Assembly: GCA_029851835.1 (NCBI GenBank)
Contig: JARKVD010000001.1
Coordinates: 1 to 63,728 of the forward strand
Source of the DNA: Clostridium sp.
GTDB taxonomy: Bacteria > Bacillota > Clostridia > Clostridiales > Clostridiaceae
Length of the DNA stretch: 63,728 nt
Direction of reading: 5' to 3'
Each line of letters opens with the position of its first letter. Positions within the stretch are counted from its first letter, which is position 1. Below are positions 26,434 through 35,764 of this stretch, piece after piece. A program made the translations under genes and the position numbers. The notes beneath the pieces are model-generated. The model saw only the letters and a list, made by a program, of their open reading frames with translations. It ran no database searches and had not been told where the DNA came from.

Positions 26434-28719
26434 ATGGCAGTCAATGAGAAAGAAACAAGATATGAATTAGGAAAATTTCATGACACAAAGATGTGGGTTG
26501 AGAAAGAACTTATTAGAATTAAGAAAAAATGTGAAGAGTACGAGACTAAGGTTGCTAACTTAAAGAAATCTTCAGGAGGTACTTATAGTACAGAGCTTTT
26601 ATTAGCGCAAAATGTGCAGGCTTTTGCCGAGAAGGATTTACATAAGTATAGTGAAGGAAGAGAAAATCCATACTTTGCTAGGATTGACTTTAAGGAAAAG
26701 TTAAGAGATATTGAAAGTTTTTATATAGGAAAGTTTGGATTAATTGATGAAGCTGAAAACGAAGAAGTTGTTATTGACTGGAGGGCACCCCTTGCTAATT
26801 TATATTACAGTGGTACTTTTGGACCAGCCTCTTATAGGGCGCCAATTGGTGAAATCAGCGGGGAACTTTTATTAAAAAGAAAGTTCCAAGTTAAGGATGG
26901 AAAAATAGTAAATATCTTTGATGAAGGAGTTAATGAGCTTATTGTACCAACTTCAGAGGATGGAGGAGAGTTAGTAGATGAATTCCTTAAGCTGAATCTA
27001 GAAGAAAACATGAGTAGAAAGTTAAAGGATGTAGTAACCACAATCCAGCGGGAACAAAATGATATTATTAGGGCTTTTAAAAATAAGCCTATAATTATTC
27101 AAGGGTCTGCAGGATCAGGAAAAACTACAGTAGCTTTACATAGATTGGCCTATTTAGTTTATACCTATGGAGATGAGATGAATAACAGAAATATCTTAGT
27201 GGTTGCACCAAATGAGTTATTTCTTGATTATATATCGGATATACTTCCAAACCTAGGGGTAAGTAACGTAAAACAGGTTACCTTTGAAAATCTATGCCAA
27301 GAAATAACAAAGGTTAAAATGAAAATAATAACTAAGGATAAAAAGCTATCTGAAATAATAGAAAGCGATGATGTGGAAAGAATAAAGTATATGACTACAT
27401 CAAGTAAGATAAAGGGAACAATAACTTATAAGACCATCCTTGATAGACTTATAAGAAACTTAGAGCGCGAAAATATAGATGTAGAGGATATTAAAATTGA
27501 AGGATTTACTCTATATTCGGCTAAGGACATAAGACGGCTTTATATAAAGGATTTAGTAAAGCTTCCGATAAATAAAAGAAAGGATGAAATTCAAAAGTAC
27601 TTTAAAGGAAAATTAAAAAGCAGGTTAGAAAAATTCAAAGAAGAAATAGAGAATGAGTATTTCTTTAAAATAAAGGATATAAAAAGTAAAACTGACCTTT
27701 CAGAGGAAGAGCAACGAAAAGAGATAATTAAGACTTATGATGAGAGGGATGAGCTTATAAAGCAACTGAAGCCTAAGGCCCTTAAGGTTTTAAATTCATT
27801 CTTTAAGGAATGGAAGAGCATAAATCCCTTAGAAGGGTATGTAAGACTATTTAATGATGAAGAAATCTTTGTAAGGGCTACGGATAATTGTATTCCAAAG
27901 AAGCTAGCTGATTACATGAGAGATGAAATAAATTGGAATTTAGAAAAGAAAGTAATAGATTCAGATGATTTAACAGCCATCACATACTTGGATATAGTAT
28001 TAAATGGATTAAGTACGGAAGGGTACATTCATACTGTAATTGATGAAGCACAGGATTATAGCTTTTTGCAGATGGTTATCTTAAAGGAAATATCTAAAAA
28101 CAATTCTATGACTATAGTTGGAGATATAGGCCAAGGAATCTATAGTTATAAGGGCATAAATTCATGGGAAACCTTAATTTCAAAGGTGTTTAATGATGAG
28201 GCTAATTATATTACATTGACTCAAAGCTATAGATCTACTGTTGAAATAATTGAATTTGTAAATATAGTTTTAGAAAAGCAACAGCTTAATGTTAAGCCTG
28301 CAATGCCAATTTTAAGGCATGGTATGATACCTAAGGTAATTGAAGTGGAGGATAGCACAGAAATAAAGGTTATTGATTCTTTAGTTGAAGAAATTCACGG
28401 TGCAAATAAAAAGACTATAGCTATAGTCTGTAAGGATTTTGAACAGTGTAGGAGCCTTTATAAGATTATTAGTAAAAAGTCAGCCTTTAAATGGGATTTA
28501 GTAGGTGAAGAACAAGATAATATGAATATAGTAAACCTAGTAATTCCAAGTTATATGACTAAGGGGTTAGAGTTTGATGCAGTTATCATTTATGACTGTG
28601 ACAGCTCAAATTACAAGGATAATGACTTAGATAAAAAATTACTATATGTGGCACTGACGAGAGCACTTCACATGGAGTATATTTTATATAAAGGAGAAAT
28701 AACTCCTCTTCTCCAATAG
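26434..28719 (+). CDS. helD: RNA polymerase recycling motor HelD
   Basis: This 761-residue UvrD-like superfamily 1 ATPase has an N-terminal coiled-coil arm (residues 1-70) that in HelD enters the secondary channel of RNA polymerase. It then has the VIDWRAPLANLYYSG signature and Walker A GSAGSGKTT at about 226-234, with the typical VALHRLAYL. Walker B is VIDEAQDYS, and YVALTRALH lies at the C terminus. HelD removes RNA polymerase from DNA in an ATP-dependent way. GGAGGTG precedes the ATG. It is monocistronic, and no intrinsic terminator is evident after it. Confidence 0.93.
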   Translation: MAVNEKETRYELGKFHDTKMWVEKELIRIKKKCEEYETKVANLKKSSGGTYSTELLLAQNVQAFAEKDLHKYSEGRENPYFARIDFKEKLRDIESFYIGKFGLIDEAENEEVVIDWRAPLANLYYSGTFGPASYRAPIGEISGELLLKRKFQVKDGKIVNIFDEGVNELIVPTSEDGGELVDEFLKLNLEENMSRKLKDVVTTIQREQNDIIRAFKNKPIIIQGSAGSGKTTVALHRLAYLVYTYGDEMNNRNILVVAPNELFLDYISDILPNLGVSNVKQVTFENLCQEITKVKMKIITKDKKLSEIIESDDVERIKYMTTSSKIKGTITYKTILDRLIRNLERENIDVEDIKIEGFTLYSAKDIRRLYIKDLVKLPINKRKDEIQKYFKGKLKSRLEKFKEEIENEYFFKIKDIKSKTDLSEEEQRKEIIKTYDERDELIKQLKPKALKVLNSFFKEWKSINPLEGYVRLFNDEEIFVRATDNCIPKKLADYMRDEINWNLEKKVIDSDDLTAITYLDIVLNGLSTEGYIHTVIDEAQDYSFLQMVILKEISKNNSMTIVGDIGQGIYSYKGINSWETLISKVFNDEANYITLTQSYRSTVEIIEFVNIVLEKQQLNVKPAMPILRHGMIPKVIEVEDSTEIKVIDSLVEEIHGANKKTIAIVCKDFEQCRSLYKIISKKSAFKWDLVGEEQDNMNIVNLVIPSYMTKGLEFDAVIIYDCDSSNYKDNDLDKKLLYVALTRALHMEYILYKGEITPLLQ

Positions 28720-28895
28720 GAGAGGACAATGCTGAATTTTGAAAACACATAGAAAAAACCTACGAATTATGGTATATTTAAGGTTAGTATAGTTGAAAAT
28801 AATGCTGATTAAATTATGACTAATTTTAAGGCTGCATTATGTATGATATAAATTAATTTAAACACATTTTAATAGAAGCGAAGGAAGTGAATATT

Positions 28896-30557
28896 ATGGG
28901 AGAGAACGTAGGAAATACATCTTCTAACTTTATTAAAAGAATAGTGGTGGATGACTTACAGAGCGGCAAGCATGATAGTATAATTACACGTTTCCCACCA
29001 GAGCCAAATGGTTATTTACATATAGGACATGCAAAATCAATAGTTTTAAACTTTGAGTTAGCAGATGAATTTAAAGGAATTACAAATTTAAGATTTGATG
29101 ATACAAATCCAACAAAAGAGGATACTGAATATGTTGAATCAATAAAAGAAGATATCAAGTGGCTTGGTTTTGACTGGGATAACTTATATTTCGCATCAGA
29201 TTATTTTGAAGAAATGTATGATAGAGCGGTTCTTCTTATTAAAAAAGGGTTAGCTTTTGTGTGTGATTTAACACCAGAAGAAATGAGAGAGTACAGAGGA
29301 AGCCTTAAAGAACCAGGAAAAGAAAGCCCATATAGAAACAGAAGTGTAGAAGAAAACTTAGACTTATTCGATAGGATGAGAAAAGGTGAATTCAAGGATG
29401 GAGAAAAGGTTCTAAGAGCAAAAATAGACATGACTTCTCCTAATATAAATATGAGAGATCCTATAATTTATAGAATATCTCATACAACACACCATAATAC
29501 AGGTGATAAGTGGTGTGTATACCCAATGTATGACTTTGCGCACCCAATAGAGGATGCTATAGAAGGAATAACTCACTCTATATGTACTTTAGAGTTTGAA
29601 GATCACAGACCACTTTATGACTGGGTTGTAGAAAACTGTGAAATGAAAGAAACTCCAAGACAGATAGAGTTTGCTAGACTTAACATTACGAATACTGTAA
29701 TGAGTAAAAGAAAGCTTAAAGCTCTTGTTGATGAAGGTATAGTTGATGGATGGGATGACCCAAGAATGCCTACTATAGCTGGTCTTAGAAGAAGAGGATA
29801 TACTCCAGAAGCTATCCGTAATTTCTGTAGAGAAATTGGGGTTGCTAAAAGTGATAGCACTGTAGATGAGCAAATGCTTGAGTACTTCATCAGAGAGGAC
29901 TTAAGTGCTAAGACTCCAAGAACTATGGCGGTATTAAAACCATTAAAGGTAGTTATAACAAACTATCCAGAAGGACAGGTTGAATTGCTTGACCTTGAGA
30001 ACAATCAGGATGATCCATCAATGGGTACTAGACAAGTTCCATTCTCAAGGGAGATTTATATAGAAGAAGAAGACTTCATGGAAGAACCACCGAAGAAATA
30101 TTTCAGATTATTCCCAGGAAATGAAGTTAGACTTAAAGGTGCTTACTTCATTAAGTGTAATGACTTTATTAAAGATGAGAATGGTAAAGTTGTTGAAATT
30201 CACTGTACTTACGATCCAGAAACTAAGAGTGGTACAGGATTCACTGGAAGAAAAGTTAAGGGAACAATTCACTGGGTTGATGCTACAAATTCAATGCCAG
30301 CAGAATTCAGACTATATGAGCCTTTAATAAGGGATGAAGAGATTGATGAAAGCAAGACATTCTTAGAGTGCATAAATCCAAACTCTTTAGAAGTTCTTGA
30401 GGGATATGTTGAAGCAAATATGAAAAATGTTAAACCAGGAGAGGCATTTCAATTCTTCAGACATGGATATTTCAACGTAGATACAAAATACTCTACAGAA
30501 GAGAAGCCAGTTTTCAACAGAATAGTTTCATTAAAAAGCTCATTTAAAATAGTATAA
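28896..30557 (+). CDS. glnS: Glutaminyl-tRNA synthetase
   Basis: The 553-residue class I synthetase has HIGH at 42-45 in [15 protein letters not shown] and a KMSKS equivalent VMSKRKL near 268-273, plus the GlnRS anticodon-binding beta-barrels. It charges tRNA-Gln directly. Many Firmicutes lack GlnRS and use GatCAB; some clostridia have this enzyme, which is of proteobacterial or eukaryotic type in many reports, so a transferred origin is plausible (inference). ATG 28896 follows AAGGAAG; GTG 28887 is less well spaced. No T-box was seen upstream. Confidence 0.96.
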   Translation: MGENVGNTSSNFIKRIVVDDLQSGKHDSIITRFPPEPNGYLHIGHAKSIVLNFELADEFKGITNLRFDDTNPTKEDTEYVESIKEDIKWLGFDWDNLYFASDYFEEMYDRAVLLIKKGLAFVCDLTPEEMREYRGSLKEPGKESPYRNRSVEENLDLFDRMRKGEFKDGEKVLRAKIDMTSPNINMRDPIIYRISHTTHHNTGDKWCVYPMYDFAHPIEDAIEGITHSICTLEFEDHRPLYDWVVENCEMKETPRQIEFARLNITNTVMSKRKLKALVDEGIVDGWDDPRMPTIAGLRRRGYTPEAIRNFCREIGVAKSDSTVDEQMLEYFIREDLSAKTPRTMAVLKPLKVVITNYPEGQVELLDLENNQDDPSMGTRQVPFSREIYIEEEDFMEEPPKKYFRLFPGNEVRLKGAYFIKCNDFIKDENGKVVEIHCTYDPETKSGTGFTGRKVKGTIHWVDATNSMPAEFRLYEPLIRDEEIDESKTFLECINPNSLEVLEGYVEANMKNVKPGEAFQFFRHGYFNVDTKYSTEEKPVFNRIVSLKSSFKIV

Positions 30558-30572
30558 TTGAAAGTTGAAGAT

Positions 30573-30612
30573 AAAAAGTGTTCATTCCATGTGAAATGAA
30601 CACTTTTTTATT
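30573..30612. terminator. Two-way terminator between glnS and sensor kinase
   Basis: A perfect 14-bp stem, AAAAAGTGTTCATT (30573-30586)/AATGAACACTTTTT (30595-30608), has T runs on both strands. Confidence 0.93.
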
Positions 30613-32622
30613 TTATAAATTTATATCAGAAAACTCTACTTTGATTTTATCGCTATTGTTAGCAAGCTTTGCATTAACGTGACAAAGGGCATCTGTAGTA
30701 GCTTTATCAAAATCTTTTACTGGAAGAGTAATTACAAATTCGGCACCTTTATTAAGTTCACTGTTAAGGGCGATAGTGCCATCAAGTAGCTCAGTTAAAG
30801 ACTTAACCAAAGACAGCCCGATTCCGCTTCCAGGAGAACTGCTAGAACTTGTGTTAGAAGCTTGGATGAATCTATTAAAAATAAGAGACTGATCTTCTTT
30901 AGAAATACCAACACCTGTGTCTCTTACGGAAATTGAAATAGCATGGGCTTCGCAATTAAGTGTTACATATACATTGCCTCCACTAGGAGTAAACTTAATT
31001 GAATTTGAAAGCAGATTTAGAATTATTCTATCCAATTTTTCAATATCTACTGGCATGAAAAATTCTTCTTCATTAGTATCAAAAACAATATTAATATTTT
31101 TAGCTTCTGCATATTCTACTACAGACAAGGTAATGTCTTCAACGATATCAACTACATTTTTCATCTCAAATTCAGTGTGATAAAAGCCAGAATCGAGCTT
31201 TGAAATATCTATTAAATTATTTATAAGTTTTAATAATCTAAGGCCATTTCTTCTAATATAGGATAGCTTTAAGGCATCTTTCTCTTCCGTAAATATAATT
31301 TTTCCATTTTCTTTATAGAGATCTAAAAGCTGCAGACTAGATAGCATTACATTTAATAGGGTTCTTATTTCATGTGAAAAATTAGCTATAAACTCTGTTT
31401 TCATTTTATCATTTACAACGACCTCATCATAACGGGCTTTGACTAATTTAGCTTTTTTTTCATTTTCATTTTTTTTAATTGCAAAAAACAGCATTAGAAT
31501 TATTGAAATAATTATTGAAATAATTAGTAGTAGCACTATAGTTGCTGGAAATTTTTGATTAATCCAATTGTCATTAATATATAGAGAGCTTTTGGGTAAA
31601 GCTTTTTTGTTAATTCCACTGCGGACTACTTGTTCTACATCAAATATAAATTTATGATCTAAATCTATAATTGGAGAAACTGAATGCATAGAATCACCGT
31701 TTAAAATTCTAGTTGCAACTTCGTAAGTTAGCTTACCGTGGTTTTCTGGTGATGGTAAATATCCTCCGATGGCGCCTTTTCCAATATAAGAATAATTTAG
31801 CGTATATAACAGACCTGTATAGCAGGTTCTTAAAAGATTTATAGTATCAGATGGACTAATATTGGTATTTGAGGAGTTTTTGAAATTACCAACTAAGATT
31901 GAAGGAGAAACTTCATTCATAGAGCTTAAAGCGGAAGAAATATCTTCAATATATTTGCTTTTTATATAGTTAAATTTTACCTTTGAACTATAGTATGGTG
32001 CTAAATCTCGTATTAATTTTTCAGTTTGGTAAGAAGCTATTGTTTCATCTAAAATAATATTAATTTTTGTGGCTTCTGGAGATATATTAAGAATAGTGTC
32101 TATTAATAATCTTGGATTAGGAGACTCTAGTACACCGGTGAAAAAGTTAAAAGGATATCTGTGAAGTTTAGTAATATCATTTATTCCACAATAAACAATA
32201 GGTGTATTATATAAGGATGTATTATCATAGTATTTTGCAATAAATTCTGCAGATTCATCGTCAAGGCAAAGTATTAAGTTGAACTTTGTCTTTGCATATT
32301 TCATAAATAGAAATTCAGCTTCTTTATCCATATATGCTTCATCATTATCAAATGATGTTAGAGTTTCGGTATTTAGTCTTAGTGATGTGTCACGGGTAAA
32401 TTGTTGCAATAGGTATTCTAATAATTTACCTTCCCAGATCATATTATCTGATTTAGAGGTTAAAATTAGAACTTCTTTATACTTTATGTCAAAGCTCAAA
32501 GGGGTTCTTGATGTAGTAGAAGCAAGGGCATTACTGTGTGTAAAAAATATTAAAATGACTGTTAAGTAAAATATGCATTTTAATTTTCCATAGGATAAAT
32601 TAGGTAAGTAATGAATATCCAT
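30613..32622 (-). CDS. Sensor histidine kinase with extracytoplasmic ABC-substrate-binding-like domain
   Basis: The 669-residue kinase has an N-terminal signal/anchor, then about 320 residues resembling the ABC_sub_bind (periplasmic binding) fold (VLILTSKSDN, TPIVYCGIND, INIILDETIA). A transmembrane helix lies at about 359-382, and then come HisKA (His417 in NFSHEIRTLLNV) and HATPase (DTGVGI, GSGIGLSLVKSL) domains. The usual Pro of HE[LI]RTP is Leu. ATG 32622 has AGGAGGAC upstream. No response regulator is adjacent. It ends KVEFSDINL, the same tail as the kinase at 7210-8634. Confidence 0.9.
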   Translation of the reverse strand: MDIHYLPNLSYGKLKCIFYLTVILIFFTHSNALASTTSRTPLSFDIKYKEVLILTSKSDNMIWEGKLLEYLLQQFTRDTSLRLNTETLTSFDNDEAYMDKEAEFLFMKYAKTKFNLILCLDDESAEFIAKYYDNTSLYNTPIVYCGINDITKLHRYPFNFFTGVLESPNPRLLIDTILNISPEATKINIILDETIASYQTEKLIRDLAPYYSSKVKFNYIKSKYIEDISSALSSMNEVSPSILVGNFKNSSNTNISPSDTINLLRTCYTGLLYTLNYSYIGKGAIGGYLPSPENHGKLTYEVATRILNGDSMHSVSPIIDLDHKFIFDVEQVVRSGINKKALPKSSLYINDNWINQKFPATIVLLLIISIIISIILMLFFAIKKNENEKKAKLVKARYDEVVVNDKMKTEFIANFSHEIRTLLNVMLSSLQLLDLYKENGKIIFTEEKDALKLSYIRRNGLRLLKLINNLIDISKLDSGFYHTEFEMKNVVDIVEDITLSVVEYAEAKNINIVFDTNEEEFFMPVDIEKLDRIILNLLSNSIKFTPSGGNVYVTLNCEAHAISISVRDTGVGISKEDQSLIFNRFIQASNTSSSSSPGSGIGLSLVKSLTELLDGTIALNSELNKGAEFVITLPVKDFDKATTDALCHVNAKLANNSDKIKVEFSDINL

Positions 32623-32873
32623 AATGTCCTCCTTCACTATTAGTTTTTTATAAGGTAAAACTAAAACTCTGAGTTTTCTATTTTAAATTGATTATCTCAC
32701 TATATGTGATAATCAATTTCGTTTCAAAAGAATATACAAATATCGACAATATAATTATATTATAGCATTGAGGAAAAGTATAGAATATTTATGAATTTGA
32801 GATTGTTTTGTATATACTTTTTATAATATGAGAAGATATTAACTGATATAAGAAAATATTGGTGGTATAAACT

Positions 32874-33953
32874 ATGAAATTATTTAAAAAGGCTATAAAA
32901 ATTAGTACAGAGCAAAGAAATAATATTTTTAATAATATATACGAGCAAATTACATTTTGTGAAGTATTAGAGGATGTAGATTTTATAGATTTTAGTAATG
33001 GTAAATTTAAGAATTGTAACTTTGAAAATTTTAACTTTGATGGTCAGACCTTTCATAGGACTACTTTTGAAAGATGCAGCTTTAAAAATTGTAATTTTAT
33101 AAACTGCAAGATTCAATTGAAGGGGAGTGTAAAGTTTTACTTTTGTGACTTTTATAAAGTTAATATAATGGATTGCAATTTAAAAAGTCTACATATAAAA
33201 GAAACAAATTTAATGCAAGTTACCTTTAAGAATACATGTATGTCTGGTTGCAATCTAACTGGAAATAGCTATGAATCTGTAACATTTGAAGAGAACTGCA
33301 ATCTTATGGACGCAAAAATAGATGATAATTATAAGAAGTTTGATATTGGTTTTATTAATGAGAACTCCTATACAAGACTAAGTTATGGAACATATATTGG
33401 AAGGTTTAATTATAAAAAATTTATTGAATTAGAGGAAAACTTAGAAGATGAAAAAATGATAAATCTTAGTATAAGTAATACATATATGGACTTTGGTGCA
33501 CAATTTCTAAGGAATAATATAAGTGGAAAATATGGAGTTTGTTTTTATGAAGGGAAAAGAGCCTTTCATAGAACCCTTAGTGGAAAAAGAAGAGCCTTAT
33601 CGAGTATTTACGATATAGTGTGTGGTTATGGTGAAAAGCCTTCAAGAACATTTATGATTTCTTTAATATTAATAATGATTTTTAGTGTGTTATATATGTT
33701 TACAGGTTTAAAGACTTTCAGTAGTGAAGTAATAAGTATAAAAGTTATCAGAAGCAGTTTAGGTAATAGCGGGTTTATCAAATTGTTAATTTACTCTGTA
33801 TACTTCAGTACAGTAACCTTTGCCACTGTTGGGTATGGTGATATTATGGTGGGTAATTCAGCTGGAATGGTTGTTTCCATACTTGAAATTATTATAGGTG
33901 TTTTTATGGTAGGGGTATGGACATCTACTTTAGTAAGGAAAATGACTAGATAA
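32874..33953 (+). CDS. Pentapeptide-repeat / two-helix potassium channel fusion
   Basis: This 359-residue protein has two parts. Residues about 30-150 are pentapeptide repeats (FKNCNFENFNFDGQ, FERCSFKNCNF and so on) expected to form a right-handed quadrilateral beta-helix. After a linker come two transmembrane helices (about 259-279 and 325-352) with the K+ selectivity filter TVGYGD at 318-323. It is therefore likely a K+ channel gated or localised through a cytoplasmic repeat domain. AACTATG is the start; the ribosome binding site (TGGTGG) is weak. A shared terminator with the MutS-like gene follows. Confidence 0.88.
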   Translation: MKLFKKAIKISTEQRNNIFNNIYEQITFCEVLEDVDFIDFSNGKFKNCNFENFNFDGQTFHRTTFERCSFKNCNFINCKIQLKGSVKFYFCDFYKVNIMDCNLKSLHIKETNLMQVTFKNTCMSGCNLTGNSYESVTFEENCNLMDAKIDDNYKKFDIGFINENSYTRLSYGTYIGRFNYKKFIELEENLEDEKMINLSISNTYMDFGAQFLRNNISGKYGVCFYEGKRAFHRTLSGKRRALSSIYDIVCGYGEKPSRTFMISLILIMIFSVLYMFTGLKTFSSEVISIKVIRSSLGNSGFIKLLIYSVYFSTVTFATVGYGDIMVGNSAGMVVSILEIIIGVFMVGVWTSTLVRKMTR

Positions 33954-33956
33954 AAG

Positions 33957-33994
33957 GACCACCGCATTTTAGAGAATGCAGTGGTCTTATTTTT
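33957..33994. terminator. Two-way terminator between channel and MutS-like genes
   Basis: GACCACCGCATT (33957-33968) pairs with AATGCAGTGGTC (33975-33986) with one mismatch; T-rich sequence lies on both sides. Confidence 0.85.
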
Positions 33995-35573
33995 AAATAA
34001 AGCCTTCTATAGTTTTAGCTCGATTATATGACTTTTCAACGATTTCTTTTGGGTAACCAATGTAATCTAAAAGTTTAATAGCGTTTCTAGTTTGTGATAC
34101 ACCCTTTTTTAGCTTGTAATCAAAGGATAAACCATCCTTATTGTCAACAGCTTCACTGAAGAAGTAGAAATCATAACTTTCTTTCAGGATATCAGCTAGT
34201 TCTCTATCGTGGGTAGCAACAATAGAGATTGCCCCATTTGAGTTAATATGGCTTAGAATTTCAGCTGAGGCTGCAATTCTTTCAACGGGATTTGTTCCTC
34301 TAAAAATTTCATCAATGGCAGAGAAAACAGGTATAGGCTTTTCGGTTGCCTTAATTATACGAAGAATTGATTCTGCTTCAGAAAGGTAGTAACTTTTTCC
34401 TTGTTCTACATCATCCTTTGGACTTATTGATGTAACCACATTAAAGAAACAGCATTCATAGCTCTTAGCAAGAACAAAATTAAAGGTCTGAGCAAGTACA
34501 ATATTAATTCCTAACATTCTTAGGAAGGTTGATTTACCAGACATATTTGTCCCAGTAAGGATAATGCCATGCTTATCTATAGTTATTGAGTTTGCAACAG
34601 GATCTTCAACTAAAGGATGGATACCTTCTTTTATATTTAAAGCTATATCCTTAGAGAATTTTGGTTTAGTACAAGAATTTTTTACGGATAATTTATAGCT
34701 TGAAATTGAAATAAAAGCTTCAATTTCTCCTACTAGATAATATAAATCTAGAATCATATCTTTTTTATTTTTTAGTTCACCACTTAGTTTGTAATAGGCT
34801 GCTTCCTCTAAAAGTAAAGGTACTGATATTAATTCAAATATACCGTCGAAGTTATAGCTTAAGCCAAAGATTCGGGTGTTTTTATCAATTAAGTGAATGT
34901 CAGATAGTATTTTTTTTATAGCATCTTGATACTCTTTTAATTCATCAACTTTAAAATGTTGAATTTTTTTAGCTACTACAATTAACTTTCTAAGATAAAG
35001 GAGCCCTTTATCCTTAACATTTTTTCCTTCAAACATATTAATAGAACCATTTATCCAAAGCATAATGAAAAAAGATAAGATAAAAGCTGGTTGTCTATAA
35101 ATTAGTGTCAAAATTATTGTAAGAGGTAAAATTATTTTCCCGAGAAGGGTGTATAAGTAATATTTAAGCTTATTAATTTTTAAATAATCTTCAAGCATAT
35201 CTATGAAAGTGTTTTTATTATCAAAGCCCATATTGAAGTAAAGAAGTTGAAGTTTAGCTCTGATTTCTTCATTTTTACAAAAGAAATCAATTAATTTTTC
35301 ACGGCTGTTCAACTGATTTTCGTCAATAATTAGATTACGAAGTAAGGCATAAAGAGACGATTCCCCTGCTGTAGTATAGGTTTTATCAATTTTTTTATAT
35401 ACACTAGCTAAATCTAGATCTGAAAAGCTTTGATTATCAAGGGTATATTCAGATTTAGGCCTTGAATCATATATTCTTCTTATATTCTTAAAGTTAATTT
35501 CTCGGGTTTTTTCTCTGCGATAATCATCTTTTATTAGTCGTATTTTTCCTGCATCAAATAAAGAAAAGCTCAT
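33993..35573 (-). CDS. Membrane-associated MutS-family ATPase
   Basis: The 526-residue protein keeps the MutS core (lever region) and ATPase: Walker A TGTNMSGKSTFLR near 339, YYLSEAESI and Walker B FSAIDEIFRGTNPVER, then VATHDRELA. The N-terminal mismatch-recognition domains are absent. Two hydrophobic helices at about 138-158 and 161-176 should anchor it in the membrane, unlike MutS1 or MutS2. ATG 35573 follows AGGAG; an upstream ATG would add 15 residues. Function unknown; it is not a mismatch repair protein in the ordinary sense. Confidence 0.85.
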   Translation of the reverse strand: MSFSLFDAGKIRLIKDDYRREKTREINFKNIRRIYDSRPKSEYTLDNQSFSDLDLASVYKKIDKTYTTAGESSLYALLRNLIIDENQLNSREKLIDFFCKNEEIRAKLQLLYFNMGFDNKNTFIDMLEDYLKINKLKYYLYTLLGKIILPLTIILTLIYRQPAFILSFFIMLWINGSINMFEGKNVKDKGLLYLRKLIVVAKKIQHFKVDELKEYQDAIKKILSDIHLIDKNTRIFGLSYNFDGIFELISVPLLLEEAAYYKLSGELKNKKDMILDLYYLVGEIEAFISISSYKLSVKNSCTKPKFSKDIALNIKEGIHPLVEDPVANSITIDKHGIILTGTNMSGKSTFLRMLGINIVLAQTFNFVLAKSYECCFFNVVTSISPKDDVEQGKSYYLSEAESILRIIKATEKPIPVFSAIDEIFRGTNPVERIAASAEILSHINSNGAISIVATHDRELADILKESYDFYFFSEAVDNKDGLSFDYKLKKGVSQTRNAIKLLDYIGYPKEIVEKSYNRAKTIEGFI

Positions 35574-35764
35574 TTTATTACTCCTTTTAAATAATATCTT
35601 TAAGTATGATGATAACATAAAATGGAGAGAAGTAACATTGTTAGTATAGTAGGCAATAAATTCAATAGGAGTATATAAAGAATTATGTTATAATATAGCT
35701 TAACTACTTAAAAGATTTATTAAGAAAGAATATATAGTATTTTTTGAGGATGGAGGTGATTTAA

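Noticed and set aside
28695-28726. CTCCTCTTCTCC...AGGAGAGGA at the end of helD as a terminator or another element copy
   Set aside because: It has no T run and no second hairpin; it overlaps coding sequence and looks fortuitous.
28720-28895. T-box riboswitch upstream of glnS
   Set aside because: No T-box consensus, specifier stem or terminator/antiterminator pair could be found.
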